From Hyphomicrobiaceae bacterium (lineage in GTDB: Bacteria > Pseudomonadota > Alphaproteobacteria > Rhizobiales > Hyphomicrobiaceae), in assembly GCA_020442165.1 (NCBI GenBank), contig JAGRKV010000051.1, positions 496,001 to 560,000 of the forward strand: a stretch of 64,000 nucleotides of DNA, in the 5' to 3' direction. Position numbers and translations under genes: made by a program. Below, one piece after another: positions 44,232 to 53,069 of this stretch. Numbering within the stretch: position 1 is the stretch's first letter; the number at the start of each line of letters is the position of its first letter. The notes under the pieces are model-generated. The model was given only the letters and a program-made list of their open reading frames with translations. It had not been told where the DNA came from and made no database searches.

Positions 44232-44845
44232 ATTGCGCACTTTAGAGGGTGGCTTTGGCGGCGTTTTGAACTGGTCCTTCTGCCAGAATGTATTGATTGA
44301 AGGGGCGGGAAAAGGTGCGCCCGCGACAGGTAGCGGAGCGGGCGCTGGCGGCATCCCATTCAAGGCCCGGCTTGCGCCCGGGGGAAAGCGCGCGGGGCTT
44401 GGGGCGGCAAGGAGCGGGGGAGGGAACCGCTCCAGAGAACTGATCGCTTGGGCCATGCCGGGGATGGGCAGCGTGTCGGCCGCGATCAGGTCGTCGACGT
44501 GGTCGTCGCAACTTTGCCGATCCTCCTTTCCATTCCGGAGCGGGTGCGGGGATGACGACCTACGTTTCCCTTGCAACCCAGCTCAATGCCCTACTTTTTG
44601 CCGCGCTCGGCGCGGGGACGAACCTTGATGGCCCGTACAACCTATTCGTCGAAGCATTGAGCCCAGCGGTTCAATGGAGCGTCATTTTTTTTCGATTCCG
44701 TTTGGTTGCAGCTTGAGGAGCCTTGCTGCTCCGCAACCGCCCTGGGCGGGACGCGTTCCTAGCGTCTGACCGCTGCACGCCGAGCGATGTGGGCGGCTGG
44801 CTGCCAGCGGACCTGCGATGGCCCGTTTTCAAGGACCAATGTCGA
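44232..44845. other. Gap of about 600 bases without a supported gene
   Basis: A minus-strand frame rich in Pro and Ala crosses the region and into the H-NS-type gene, but it has no family resemblance and overlaps a real gene, so I do not accept it. No RNA or repeat is recognised. Confidence 0.4.
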
Positions 44846-45118
44846 TCAATCTGAGTTGGCGATCCAATCGGTCAGCCGTTGCCAGACGGAAAGCAGGGCT
44901 GCATCCAATGCCGCCAGTCCAACGAAGCTCCAGGAGACTACGCCGCGTGCGTCCTCGGTGAACGGGATGCCCAATGCGTCGTGGTGGATGACGGCAGCGA
45001 GCGCCAGGGCGGCAAGGGCGATGAGGCCGAACGTGACCTGCGTGAACCTGCGTGCCTGCCGGTACTGGCTGGCCAACTCTTCTTGTGTGGTCTGTGACAC
45101 GCGGAACCTCGACCCCAT
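44846..45118 (-). CDS. Small two-TM membrane protein
   Basis: A 90-residue protein with two hydrophobic helices (VTFGLIALAALALAAVI at about 28-44 and VVSWSFVGLAALDAALLSVW at about 60-79), separated by a short charged loop (HHDALGIPFTEDARG). It lies 80 bases downstream of the tRNA nucleotidyltransferase gene on the same strand and may be the last gene of that operon. No family was recognised. Confidence 0.6.
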   Translation of the reverse strand: MGSRFRVSQTTQEELASQYRQARRFTQVTFGLIALAALALAAVIHHDALGIPFTEDARGVVSWSFVGLAALDAALLSVWQRLTDWIANSD

Positions 45119-45198
45119 GGCCCCTCACGGCATGAAGCTGCCGCGGCGGGGCATCCTGATCCATCTACCCGATCGCGGAGCAGTCATGAAGCAGCAAT

Positions 45199-46476
45199 TT
45201 ACGTCTTGGTAATCATCATGAGGTGGTCGAGGTGTTGTTCGATTGCGGCACGATCCTGGGGAAAGCCCTGTGCGATCCACCATGCTTCGAGCTGCTTCAG
45301 GATCTCGGCCACGCGAGGCCCCGGCGGGATGCCGCGCGCGACGACGTCTCCACCCGAGACAGGCATTTGCGGGGGCGACCAGGTGCGAGCCAGCGATATT
45401 CGCTGTGCCAGTTCGTTCAAGTCCAAGCGCTGTGGTGCCTCGCAAGCGTTGAGCAGCAGACCGTCTTCGACATATCTGCTCCCATGCCTGTAGATGCAGG
45501 CATGAATGCCTTCTCCATTGCCCGTTGCCGGCATCATGCGTGCGGCTTCGCGTGCCTGTGCCATGCGTTCGGTTTCGGCATTTGATAACCGCAGGCGTTG
45601 GCGCAGGGCCAGAACGGCGTTCCGGTCCGATGCTGCGAGCGCGACGAGTCCAAGCACGGGATCGGGCAGCATCTCCAGGGAATATCGTTGAGAGAGTTCT
45701 TCTTGGAGTGCACGCAAAGCAGCAAAGGCCTCGACGTTGTGCGGGCAGGCAAGAAGATCGTCGAGAAAGTTCAACTCCGACATCCGTTTCAGCACCGGAA
45801 CGGAATGGGGCGCGGCGAGCAGGCGGAGCAATTCGTGGTGAATCCGCTCCGCAGAGAGACACGCCATGCCTGTGCGTTCGATGTCGCATGCGGCCAGTCC
45901 CACCGGATCGAGGTGGCCGTTGGCGTAGGTGGCGGAGAACCTAAAGAAGCGCAGGATTCTCAGGTAGTCTTCGCGAATCCGCTGATGAGCATCGCCGATG
46001 AAACGCACGCGGCGGTGTTCGATATCCTGTAATCCGCCGACGGGGTCGAATAGGTTGCCATGCCGATCGCAATACAGTGCGTTGATCGTGAAGTCGCGGC
46101 GCATAGCGTCCTCCGCCCAGTCGGAGGTGAACGCGACGGTTGCACGCCGGCCATCGGTCGAGACATCCTTGCGCAAAGTCGTGACTTCGAATGGCTTGCC
46201 CTTGACGATGATCGTCACAGTGCCATGAGCTATGCCTGTGGGCAGGACCCTCAGTCCGGCGCGCTGCGCAGCCAACGTGACTTGCTCTGGTGTGGCGTCG
46301 GTCGCCATGTCGATATCGCTGATGGGTTCGCCCAGCAGTGTGTTGCGCACCGTGCCGCCGACAGCACGCCCCTGGTATCCCGCGCGCTCCAAAACGTCGA
46401 AGACTTTCATGGTCGCGGTGTCGCGGAGCCACGGGGCTGCAGCAAGAAGCGGATGCGCGTTTGGCTGGTCGTTCAT
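45199..46476 (-). CDS. CCA tRNA nucleotidyltransferase / poly(A) polymerase family
   Basis: Adds or repairs the 3' CCA of tRNAs. The 425-residue protein has the class-II nucleotidyltransferase motifs AVGGTVRNTLLGEPISDIDMATDA (38-61), with the catalytic pair Asp54/Asp56, and GTVTIIVKGKPFEVTTLR. The template region is FTINALYCDRHGNLFDPVGGLQDI, then REDYLRILRFFRFSA. A helical C-terminal domain follows. Poly(A) polymerase cannot be excluded by sequence alone. It overlaps the upstream nudix gene by four bases (ATGA), so the two are translationally coupled; this pair is a standard arrangement in the order. Confidence 0.92.
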   Translation of the reverse strand: MNDQPNAHPLLAAAPWLRDTATMKVFDVLERAGYQGRAVGGTVRNTLLGEPISDIDMATDATPEQVTLAAQRAGLRVLPTGIAHGTVTIIVKGKPFEVTTLRKDVSTDGRRATVAFTSDWAEDAMRRDFTINALYCDRHGNLFDPVGGLQDIEHRRVRFIGDAHQRIREDYLRILRFFRFSATYANGHLDPVGLAACDIERTGMACLSAERIHHELLRLLAAPHSVPVLKRMSELNFLDDLLACPHNVEAFAALRALQEELSQRYSLEMLPDPVLGLVALAASDRNAVLALRQRLRLSNAETERMAQAREAARMMPATGNGEGIHACIYRHGSRYVEDGLLLNACEAPQRLDLNELAQRISLARTWSPPQMPVSGGDVVARGIPPGPRVAEILKQLEAWWIAQGFPQDRAAIEQHLDHLMMITKT

Positions 46477-47153
46477 TCGCCAAACAACCTGTGATGCATG
46501 TTGTTGAGAATGCCGGCGGTTGCGCCCCAGATGTAACGCGTCTGGTAGGTATAGGCATAGAACTGCCGCTCGCGTCCGAGCCACATCCGCGCGTTGAGGG
46601 CAATGTTGTTCCGGTCCATCAAGAATGACAGCGGCACCTCGAAAATGTCGGCGACTTCGTCGGGATTGGCGCGCGCCTTGTGATCGGCGGCAATGAGCCC
46701 GACGAGGGGAGCCACCGAATATCCTGTGCTGGTGCGGTAGGTGTCGAGAAAGCCAATCGGCTCGACCAGATGGCGGGCGAGTTCGATCTCTTCTTCAGCT
46801 TCGCGCAGCGCCGTGGCGATTGCATTCTCGTCGCCCGCATCGATCTTGCCGCCCGGGAACGAAACCTGGCCGGCGTGGCTTGGCAAATGCGCAGTCCGCA
46901 AGGTGAAGAGGACCGTCAGCGGGTCGCGGGCGACAACGGGGACGAGGACGGCTGCCGGCCGTGCTGGATTTGGCAGATCGATTTCGTGCTCCAGCCCGGG
47001 GTTGAGGTCGAAATCGCTGGGACTTGGCGCCGGCGCGGCATTAGGGGCCCTCAATTCGATTTGGGAGGGCTGGAGCGTAAGGCGCGCGCGCGCCCGGCGA
47101 CGGAAGTCGTCGGCGGTCAATGGCGGCATGATGCGATTCGTGGGCGGCTGCAT
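46473..47153 (-). CDS. Nudix hydrolase, coenzyme A pyrophosphatase type
   Basis: A 226-residue nudix protein. The group signature LPSHAGQVSFPGGKID precedes the nudix box TALREAEEEIEL (about 114-125). This combination (H-x-G-Q-V-x-F-P-G-G, then the box) is that of CoA pyrophosphatases such as NudL/CoaSe. The last glycine of the canonical box is replaced by Glu in EEIEL, which is tolerated elsewhere but worth noting. Its stop overlaps the start of the nucleotidyltransferase gene. Confidence 0.88.
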   Translation of the reverse strand: MQPPTNRIMPPLTADDFRRRARARLTLQPSQIELRAPNAAPAPSPSDFDLNPGLEHEIDLPNPARPAAVLVPVVARDPLTVLFTLRTAHLPSHAGQVSFPGGKIDAGDENAIATALREAEEEIELARHLVEPIGFLDTYRTSTGYSVAPLVGLIAADHKARANPDEVADIFEVPLSFLMDRNNIALNARMWLGRERQFYAYTYQTRYIWGATAGILNNMHHRLFGE

Positions 47154-47276
47154 GGCGCCACTCCTAGCATAGCTATCACGGAGCGGGATCCCGGCATGTG
47201 ATGGCTAATCGCGGATTTGACCAGCGTTTGGGCGCTTCTGGGCGTGGTAAATTTGGCCATGCCCTAATTTCGTGCG

Positions 47277-47456
47277 ATGTTCATGAGCAATTCGCGGTTG
47301 CGTTTGTTGCGCGCCGGGTGGCGGTTTCTGCTTGGCTGCATGGCGCTTGACAGCATGTCGCTCGGCTATAAATCACGCGGATGGCGTTTGCGCGGCTTGA
47401 AGCTGCTTGGCCTGCATGTCAGGCCATACGGAGAGAGCCAGAACGCAACGAGATGA
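47277..47456 (+). CDS. Possible small basic protein
   Basis: A 59-residue frame starting ATG 47277 and ending TGA 47454-47456. The product is Arg/Leu-rich (RLRLLRAGWRFLLGCMAL, SRGWRLRGLKLLGLHVRPYG) and looks amphipathic. There is no clear ribosome site. It lies between the divergent nudix gene and the lysozyme-like gene. It may be real, or chance coding in GC-rich DNA; I lean to uncertain. Confidence 0.25.
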   Translation: MFMSNSRLRLLRAGWRFLLGCMALDSMSLGYKSRGWRLRGLKLLGLHVRPYGESQNATR

Positions 47457-47477
47457 GATGCCGCGCCACCACACGAA

Positions 47478-48770
47478 ATGTGCCGCTGGCAACAAGGGAC
47501 TGACGAATTGGCACTAGACGTTCATCACTTTCGTTTGGTTCCAGCGCTGCCGCATCTCCGCTTTCGCGTTGCGCTTGTGGCGGTGGCTGCTGTTGCCGCC
47601 TGCTTGTTTCTGCCGGTTGTTGGCGCGCAAGCTGCCTCGTTGCGGGAAGAATTCCAGGCGACCCTGTCAGAGCCGGATCGCAAGAAATTCAACGATTATG
47701 TCGCCGCCCAGATCTTCCATCAGGCGGCACTCGATGCCTACTGGAGCCATGTCGACAAAAAGCGCAATCTGCGCCGTGCAAAAAAGCGGGCGGACCGGCC
47801 GATCACCAAGCAGGACTACGTCAACGAACAGCCGCCTTCCTATTCGGGGCCTTCGCTTGGGCAGGTGCTCGCCCGACGCTGGCAGGCATTCCAGGAGCAG
47901 CGCGAAGAGCAACGTCCGCCGTCGCGCAGCGAGGGTTTGCCGACTGTTGAGGATTTCATCTCAAGCGCGCGGCGCAACTACGGCTTTGTCGCGGATCGTG
48001 TGAGTGAGCGCGAGTTCAAGGAACGGTATGCGCGCGAGGCGCTGGCCTTGGGCCTGACAGGCGAACAGGTCGTGCGCGTTTACGCTCTGGAAACAAGCGG
48101 TCTTGGTACAGCCGACATGCAGGCGGGTATCCATCCGATCACCCGGAAGGGCAGCCCGATCTCAACCGCGATCGGTTATGCGCAGTTGCTGGCCGCCAAT
48201 TCGATCAGCGAACTTGCCAAACACGGCAGCGATTTTGTTGCGCGGCTGAAAGCATTGGCGCGCCGCGCCGAACCAGGTTCCGCGCGGCAAAAGCGGCTCA
48301 TGGAAAAGGCGCAGGCTTTGACCCGCATGACCAGCAAGGCGCGTTCGATGCCCCGGGTGTGGTCGCGGCACGTCGCCTTTTCCAAAACCGATCTGGGGCG
48401 CGGCATACACGCCATCAACATGGACGGTGATATCGGACCGTGGCTGCAGGTCATCAAGCTGAAGGGCCTGCGCAGCACTGCTCTCAATGCGGGTTATGAT
48501 CGCCTGACGGGTGCCGAAATCGAGCTCATGAACCTGGCTGGGCCGGGCACTGGCCTTGAAATGATGACGCCTGCCGGGCGGGGTGCTCCAACGACCAACT
48601 TCTTCTCGCGCGCCGCCTACTACCGCAATACGATCGTCAGGGGGAAGTCGTCGTCCGGACTGTTGCATGCGCTTGACGAGCGCATGAACGAGAACCTGAA
48701 AAATGCCGGTGCTGTCGAGTTCATTCAGATCTTCAATCGTCTGAATGGTGGACGCAGCGCTGCTCGCTAA
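47478..48770 (+). CDS. Secreted protein with lysozyme/transglycosylase-like core
   Basis: A 430-residue exported protein (hydrophobic VALVAVAAVAACLFLPVVGAQA at about 31-52). A basic helical region follows (60-150). From about residue 195 comes a lytic-transglycosylase-like core: RVYALETSGLG, with Glu205 where the catalytic acid lies, and STAIGYAQLL (229-238), equivalent to the GLMQ motif. The C-terminal part (IHAINMDGDIGPWLQVIKLKGLRS, MNLAGPGTGLEMM) is unlike known families. Peptidoglycan cleavage is inferred from these two motifs only. The stop codon TAA lies at the edge of a repeat-like sequence (48767-48824). Confidence 0.7.
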   Translation: MCRWQQGTDELALDVHHFRLVPALPHLRFRVALVAVAAVAACLFLPVVGAQAASLREEFQATLSEPDRKKFNDYVAAQIFHQAALDAYWSHVDKKRNLRRAKKRADRPITKQDYVNEQPPSYSGPSLGQVLARRWQAFQEQREEQRPPSRSEGLPTVEDFISSARRNYGFVADRVSEREFKERYAREALALGLTGEQVVRVYALETSGLGTADMQAGIHPITRKGSPISTAIGYAQLLAANSISELAKHGSDFVARLKALARRAEPGSARQKRLMEKAQALTRMTSKARSMPRVWSRHVAFSKTDLGRGIHAINMDGDIGPWLQVIKLKGLRSTALNAGYDRLTGAEIELMNLAGPGTGLEMMTPAGRGAPTTNFFSRAAYYRNTIVRGKSSSGLLHALDERMNENLKNAGAVEFIQIFNRLNGGRSAAR

Positions 48771-48824
48771 AGCACATTATTGGCCGCGCATTCCGCGGCT
48801 ACTGCTTCGTTGAAGCATGCTGTA
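48767..48824. repeat. Weak relative of the dispersed palindromic repeat
   Basis: CTAAAGCACATTATT and a later TTGAAGCATGCTG resemble the edges of the CTAGAGCAT repeats, with an inner CCGCG/CGCGG hairpin. The TAA stop of the preceding gene falls in the first edge. Similarity is partial, so this call is tentative. Confidence 0.35.
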
Positions 48825-48852
48825 ATTCGATGTTGCGGATGCGGGCAACCGA

Positions 48853-49446
48853 TCAGCGGACGCCGAGTGGGTTGAGGAACAGCGATTCGACACGCTTTGA
48901 ATTGCCTGAAGCGGTCCGCTGACGCGGAGCGGGGCTTGAACGCCGAACCTGACGGCGCGACTCTGCTGCTGTTCCAGGCGTGCCAGCTTCTACCGGAATG
49001 GGCTCTTGTGAGACTGCAAGTGCTGAATTTTCACCGCCAATGTTGGTCTGGATTTCCCTGACACCCGTTGCCGTCAATGCCTGTGTGGAGGAGGGGAGGC
49101 CGTGGAGTACGGGGGCAGTGGCGTCGGACGGACTGGATGTGTCGATGGGGGGAGCGCTTGTTGCGCTGCGCAGAAGCGGGCCAGACGGGGCGACCACGGT
49201 CGGAGGCGTTGTCGAAGTCATCGAAGCTTCTGACGCCTGTGCTGGTGGGAACCCGTATGAAGCTTGAGTGTTTGCCTCTGGCGAAATCCGGGTCACGGCA
49301 TGAGATACAGGGCTCGCCTCCTGCCTCAGGTGCTCCGTATTGATGCGCTCGGGCGCCGACGGCGGGTCCGGCTTGACGTATGTTGCCGCCATGCCCGCGC
49401 CAAGGCCCAGAACGAATATCGTCGCGTAAAGCCGGAACCTTTTCAT
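48853..49446 (-). CDS. Membrane-anchored low-complexity protein
   Basis: A 197-residue protein with one N-terminal membrane helix (LYATIFVLGLGAGMAATYV). A long Ser/Thr/Pro/Ala-rich disordered chain follows, ending in a basic segment (RRQVRRSSPAPRQRTASGNSKRVESLF). ATG 49446 has AGAGG seven bases upstream. No domain is recognised. The composition suggests an unstructured periplasmic or cytoplasmic tether. Confidence 0.6.
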   Translation of the reverse strand: MKRFRLYATIFVLGLGAGMAATYVKPDPPSAPERINTEHLRQEASPVSHAVTRISPEANTQASYGFPPAQASEASMTSTTPPTVVAPSGPLLRSATSAPPIDTSSPSDATAPVLHGLPSSTQALTATGVREIQTNIGGENSALAVSQEPIPVEAGTPGTAAESRRQVRRSSPAPRQRTASGNSKRVESLFLNPLGVR

Positions 49447-49682
49447 AGCAGAACCTCTCGGATCAAATCACCCAGGCTCTCCGTGTCAGGAATGCCAGGA
49501 CAACGCTCCGTGCAAGGATCTGGCCGTTTGGCCGATCCCCTATCAGGGCTAGGAGGCTTTGGTTAACGACTCGTAAACGATTTGGTTCAGCGAACAGGAT
49601 TCAGAATCAGACCAGCTTTTATGCTCCGGCCTGGACGATGTCGATGATCCCTCCCTATATCGGTGGTGGAGAACTGGAAGAC

Positions 49683-51044
49683 ATGAGCAACGAGGACAAC
49701 CGATTTTCGGCCCGTGCCGCGCGCTATGTGAAAGTCGGGACCAACGTCGGCGCGGTGGGCCTCAGGATGGCGGGCGACCGGCTTTTAGGGCGCGAGCACG
49801 ACCGTTCCAAAGCGGCGGCTGATCTGGCGGCGGCGTTGGGTGGCCTCAAGGGGCCGCTCATGAAAGTTGCCCAGCTTCTGTCGACGATCCCGGAAGCGCT
49901 GCCGAAAGAATACGCGCGCGAGTTGTCGCAACTGCAAAGTGCGGCTCCCCCCATGGGCCCGGCATTCGTGCGACGGCGCATGCAGGTGGAACTTGGGCCG
50001 GATTGGCGGCGGCGATTTGCGGATTTTTCCGAACAGTCGAGCGCGTCCGCGTCGCTCGGGCAAGTCCACAAGGCGGTGTCACATGACGGCCGCCAGCTTG
50101 CTTGCAAGCTTCAGTATCCCGACATGCAGTCGGCGGTCGAGGCCGACCTCAACCAGTTGCGGCTCATTTTCCAGATTCATGCGCGCATGGACCCTGGTGT
50201 GGATACGCGCGAGATCATCAAGGAGATTTCGGCGCGGCTGCGCGAGGAGCTGGATTACGAATTGGAGGCCCGCCACACCGCGCTCTATGCATCTATCTTT
50301 CGCGATGATCCGCTCATCCGCGTGCCGCAAATCGACGCCGCGCTCTCGACGAAGCGACTACTCACCATGTCGTGGCTCGATGGACTGCCGCTGCTCACCT
50401 ACAAGGAACATCCTCTGGAAGACCGCAACCAGGTGGCGCGGGCGATGTTTCGTGCGTGGTGGTATCCCTTCAGCCATTTCGGCGTCATCCACGGCGACCC
50501 GCATCTGGGAAACTACACGATCTTCGAGGATGATGATGGCCGCCCGGTGGGGATCAATCTGCTCGACTACGGCTGCATCCGGACATTCCCTGTGGCGTTC
50601 GTCGAAGGTGTGGTGGAACTCTATCGCGGGCTTTTGGCGGGGGATCGCGCGCGCATCGTCAATGCCTATGAGCGCTGGGGCTTCGAGGGGCTCACCAATG
50701 AGCTGATTGATGGGCTGACGATTTGGGCGCGCTTCATCTATGGGCCGCTGCTCGACGACCGGGAGCGTACGATCGCGGAGGGGACAACTCCGGGGGAATA
50801 CGGCCGCAAGGAAGCCTTCACCGTTCATAAGATCCTGAATGAGAAAGGGCCGGTGACCGTGCCGCGCGAATTCGTCTTCATGGATCGGGCGGCGATCGGG
50901 CTTGGTGGCGTGTTCCTTCACCTGGCGGCCAAGCTCAACTGGTATCGCCTCTTCAACGAGACAATCGATGACTTCGAGGCGGACATCGTGCGGGAGCGTC
51001 AGAGGAAGGCATTTGAACAGGCAGGCGTGCCGCTGCCGACGTAG
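49683..51044 (+). CDS. ABC1/UbiB-family atypical kinase (AarF domain)
   Basis: A 453-residue protein kinase-like protein linked in other bacteria to ubiquinone synthesis or lipid handling. The family's KxGQ motif appears as GPLMKVAQLLS (Lys61). The Ala-rich nucleotide loop is SASASLGQVHKA, the ATP lysine is in ACKLQYP, the catalytic segment is IHGDPHLGNYTIF, and the metal aspartate is in LLDYG. All key motifs are present. ATG 49683 matches the family's N terminus (SNEDNRFSARAARY); a start at 49638 is possible. It lacks the C-terminal membrane helices of E. coli UbiB, so it is a shorter family branch. Confidence 0.9.
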   Translation: MSNEDNRFSARAARYVKVGTNVGAVGLRMAGDRLLGREHDRSKAAADLAAALGGLKGPLMKVAQLLSTIPEALPKEYARELSQLQSAAPPMGPAFVRRRMQVELGPDWRRRFADFSEQSSASASLGQVHKAVSHDGRQLACKLQYPDMQSAVEADLNQLRLIFQIHARMDPGVDTREIIKEISARLREELDYELEARHTALYASIFRDDPLIRVPQIDAALSTKRLLTMSWLDGLPLLTYKEHPLEDRNQVARAMFRAWWYPFSHFGVIHGDPHLGNYTIFEDDDGRPVGINLLDYGCIRTFPVAFVEGVVELYRGLLAGDRARIVNAYERWGFEGLTNELIDGLTIWARFIYGPLLDDRERTIAEGTTPGEYGRKEAFTVHKILNEKGPVTVPREFVFMDRAAIGLGGVFLHLAAKLNWYRLFNETIDDFEADIVRERQRKAFEQAGVPLPT

Positions 51045-51104
51045 GCGGGTGGCGCGCGGCTCTGCTGTTAGTGGAGTCATTCGACAAGCTTATGACCGCG
51101 CTCA

Positions 51105-51749
51105 CTACTTGGCTGATGAGGCACCCTTCTGGCGGGCGTAAGCGCGGTATGCGTTGACGATTTGCAGTAGACCCTTGCGGATAGATGGCCAGCGGTTGAC
51201 GAACTGCACAACAGGCCAGGAGATGACGCGGCTGATGCCTTCGACGTTGGCCAGGCCGGGCGAGGCTTCAACGGCGACGTCGTTCTTGAATACGACGCGC
51301 GGCGCAAACGTGCCGGTGATGTCGAATGTCGATTTGTAAGTCGTCACGGTACAGGAGACCGGCTGTTCGGGGCTCTTGAATTCAAGGTCGCGTGCGGTCA
51401 TGGCGCGTTCGACGTCAGCGCGAGGGATGCGGATGGTCATGGTGCACACCACGTTCTTGACGTAGCCGCGAGAGCCTTTTTCCAACTCGGCCTGCTCGGT
51501 TTCAGAGAGCCGCAGGGGAAAGAGGCATGCAATCTCGGCGCCGGTGCCGTTCTCCAGTTCGGCGAAGCAGTCGTCGGGCAGGTTTGCGATTTCGGACGCA
51601 GCCCTTGATGAATCAGTGGCGGCGTGGGCGCGCGGCGCGGTAGCGCAAACTACGGATGCGGCTAGCAGGAGCATACAAGCGAACGATCCGTTGGCCGCAG
51701 TGGCGGGCGGCCGCGCGTTCGTTACGGTTCCAGGTGCGATCACGGCCAT
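51105..51749 (-). CDS. Secreted protein, related to its neighbour (copy A)
   Basis: A 214-residue exported protein with a signal peptide (FACMLLLAASVVCATAPRAHA). The mature part has a cysteine-containing core: VCTMTIRIPRADVERAM, PVSCTVTTYKSTFDITGTFAPRVVFKNDVAVEA, and a C-terminal helix (SIRKGLLQIVNAYRAYA). The pattern of cysteines and the motif AP-x-V/I-x-F-K can be aligned by eye with the gene at 51830-52516, so the two are probably diverged paralogues in tandem. The family is not recognised. Confidence 0.7.
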   Translation of the reverse strand: MAVIAPGTVTNARPPATAANGSFACMLLLAASVVCATAPRAHAATDSSRAASEIANLPDDCFAELENGTGAEIACLFPLRLSETEQAELEKGSRGYVKNVVCTMTIRIPRADVERAMTARDLEFKSPEQPVSCTVTTYKSTFDITGTFAPRVVFKNDVAVEASPGLANVEGISRVISWPVVQFVNRWPSIRKGLLQIVNAYRAYARQKGASSAK

Positions 51750-51829
51750 CGTTTCAGGCCAACTTCGTCAGTGTCAGACATGCGCGACATGATAGAGTCA
51801 ACCGACTCGTCAACCGGTTGCGCAAACGG

Positions 51830-52516
51830 TCAGTGCGCCTCGGCCTTGATGGCATTCTTCGACTTGGACTTGCCTTTGTCCTTCGATTCCGCGCCGCTTC
51901 CATATTCCTTGTCGCAGGTCTCATAGAGAAGCTTGTTGATCTCCTTCAGTGAGTCCTTGTGGAAGATGCCGAGGTTGTCAGCGAGCTTGGAGACCGCCCA
52001 GACGAGACTCTTGAGGTTGCTGTCGCCGCGCACGTCCTTGACGTTGATCCAGACCTTGTAGGCCTTGCCGTCCTTGAACTTGATCTTGGGCGCCGCATCG
52101 ACTTCGAGCGTGGTCAGCTTGCGTTCGGAATCCTCGATCTTGCAGTTCACCGTTTGCGTCTTGAACTGCACGGTGTGCTTGGGGCGGTCGAGGGCTGGAA
52201 CAATCATCGTGCGAGGCATCTCCAGCTTGACCTGGCAGCGTGCATCGCCAAATCCCCACGAGATGGCCTTCTTGGCACCGTTCTTCTTGATCTTGGTGCG
52301 ATCCCACGTTTTGGTCATGTCGCAGGCGAGTGGTGGTCCCGACAGCTTGCGATCCAGGACGATCTCGCAGAGATGGCGTTCGCACGCATCCCGCGATGCC
52401 CTCTCGTTGGCGAGGATTTCCAGCGCCGCCGCCGGCGGCGTGTACGAAACGATCACCGCGGCGGCGACCGCCAAGCCTGCCACCGTGGCTTGTGTGCGCC
52501 GCACAAAATCGTTCAT
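51830..52516 (-). CDS. Secreted protein, related to its neighbour (copy B)
   Basis: A 228-residue exported protein (signal segment TVAGLAVAAAVIVSYTPPAAA). Its core reads CQVKLEMPRTMIVPAL, TVNCKIEDSERKLTTLEVDAAPKIKFKDGKAYKV, followed by a helix (SLKEINKLLYETCDKEY) and a lysine-rich tail. It shares the C-x(n)-P, V-N/S-C and AP-x-I/V-x-FK landmarks with copy A. Two or three ATGs are possible (52603, 52543, 52516); 52516 places the signal peptide at the N terminus. No function is known. Confidence 0.7.
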   Translation of the reverse strand: MNDFVRRTQATVAGLAVAAAVIVSYTPPAAALEILANERASRDACERHLCEIVLDRKLSGPPLACDMTKTWDRTKIKKNGAKKAISWGFGDARCQVKLEMPRTMIVPALDRPKHTVQFKTQTVNCKIEDSERKLTTLEVDAAPKIKFKDGKAYKVWINVKDVRGDSNLKSLVWAVSKLADNLGIFHKDSLKEINKLLYETCDKEYGSGAESKDKGKSKSKNAIKAEAH

Positions 52517-52798
52517 CCGCTCGCGTTGAGATTCACCATACATGTCTTGGCGCCCCCGATCCTTCACGCCCACGGGATCCGTAGCCATTAGGTTGCTTGC
52601 CACGAAGTTTTGCAGGCAGCAGAACCGCTACGACCCCAATGAGCCTGCATATTGCGGTGGATTGGTCCAAAATTTGGGCAGTGGATGAGAGCTGATACCG
52701 CGACATCCTTGCCCTTCCGTACCGGTTGAAGCCTCAGCGCGCATAGGATACGAGATTTCGGGTAATAATACGCCCAAACCACGGGGAGGATGGCCAAC

Positions 52799-52942
52799 AT
52801 GACGATCGATACCACCGGCGGAAGTCCGGAGATGGATTACCGCGAGCATGTCCGCACGTATTCCGGCTTTGTGCTGATGACTAAGTTACTTATCGCGGTG
52901 GTGGCGCTAATCTTGATCGGTATGGCCGTTTTCCTGGTCTGA
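52799..52942 (+). CDS. aa3-type cytochrome oxidase subunit IV-like small membrane protein
   Basis: A 47-residue single-pass protein. The N-terminal part MDYREHVRTYSGFVLMTK followed by a membrane helix (LLIAVVALILIGMAVFLV) is the typical bacterial aa3 oxidase subunit IV pattern (DYxEHxxTYxxF then one helix). GGGGAGG lies about nine bases upstream of ATG 52799. It is immediately upstream of pntAA on the same strand, a placement seen in relatives. The small size explains why gene callers often miss it. Confidence 0.82.
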   Translation: MTIDTTGGSPEMDYREHVRTYSGFVLMTKLLIAVVALILIGMAVFLV

Positions 52943-53069
52943 ACAAGAATGCCCGGCGGCCTGCGTATCGGTCCGCCGTCATCGTCTCCGGAGCCGTGAG
53001 GCCCCGGCTCCCATCCCATCGCCCCATGCACCCCTGTTCCCCAGGGGGATACCCGAATCGGACTTATCG

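Noticed and set aside
44019..44576. A Pro/Ala-rich minus-strand frame after the H-NS-type gene
   Set aside because: It overlaps the end of the H-NS-type gene, has no ribosome site and no family resemblance.
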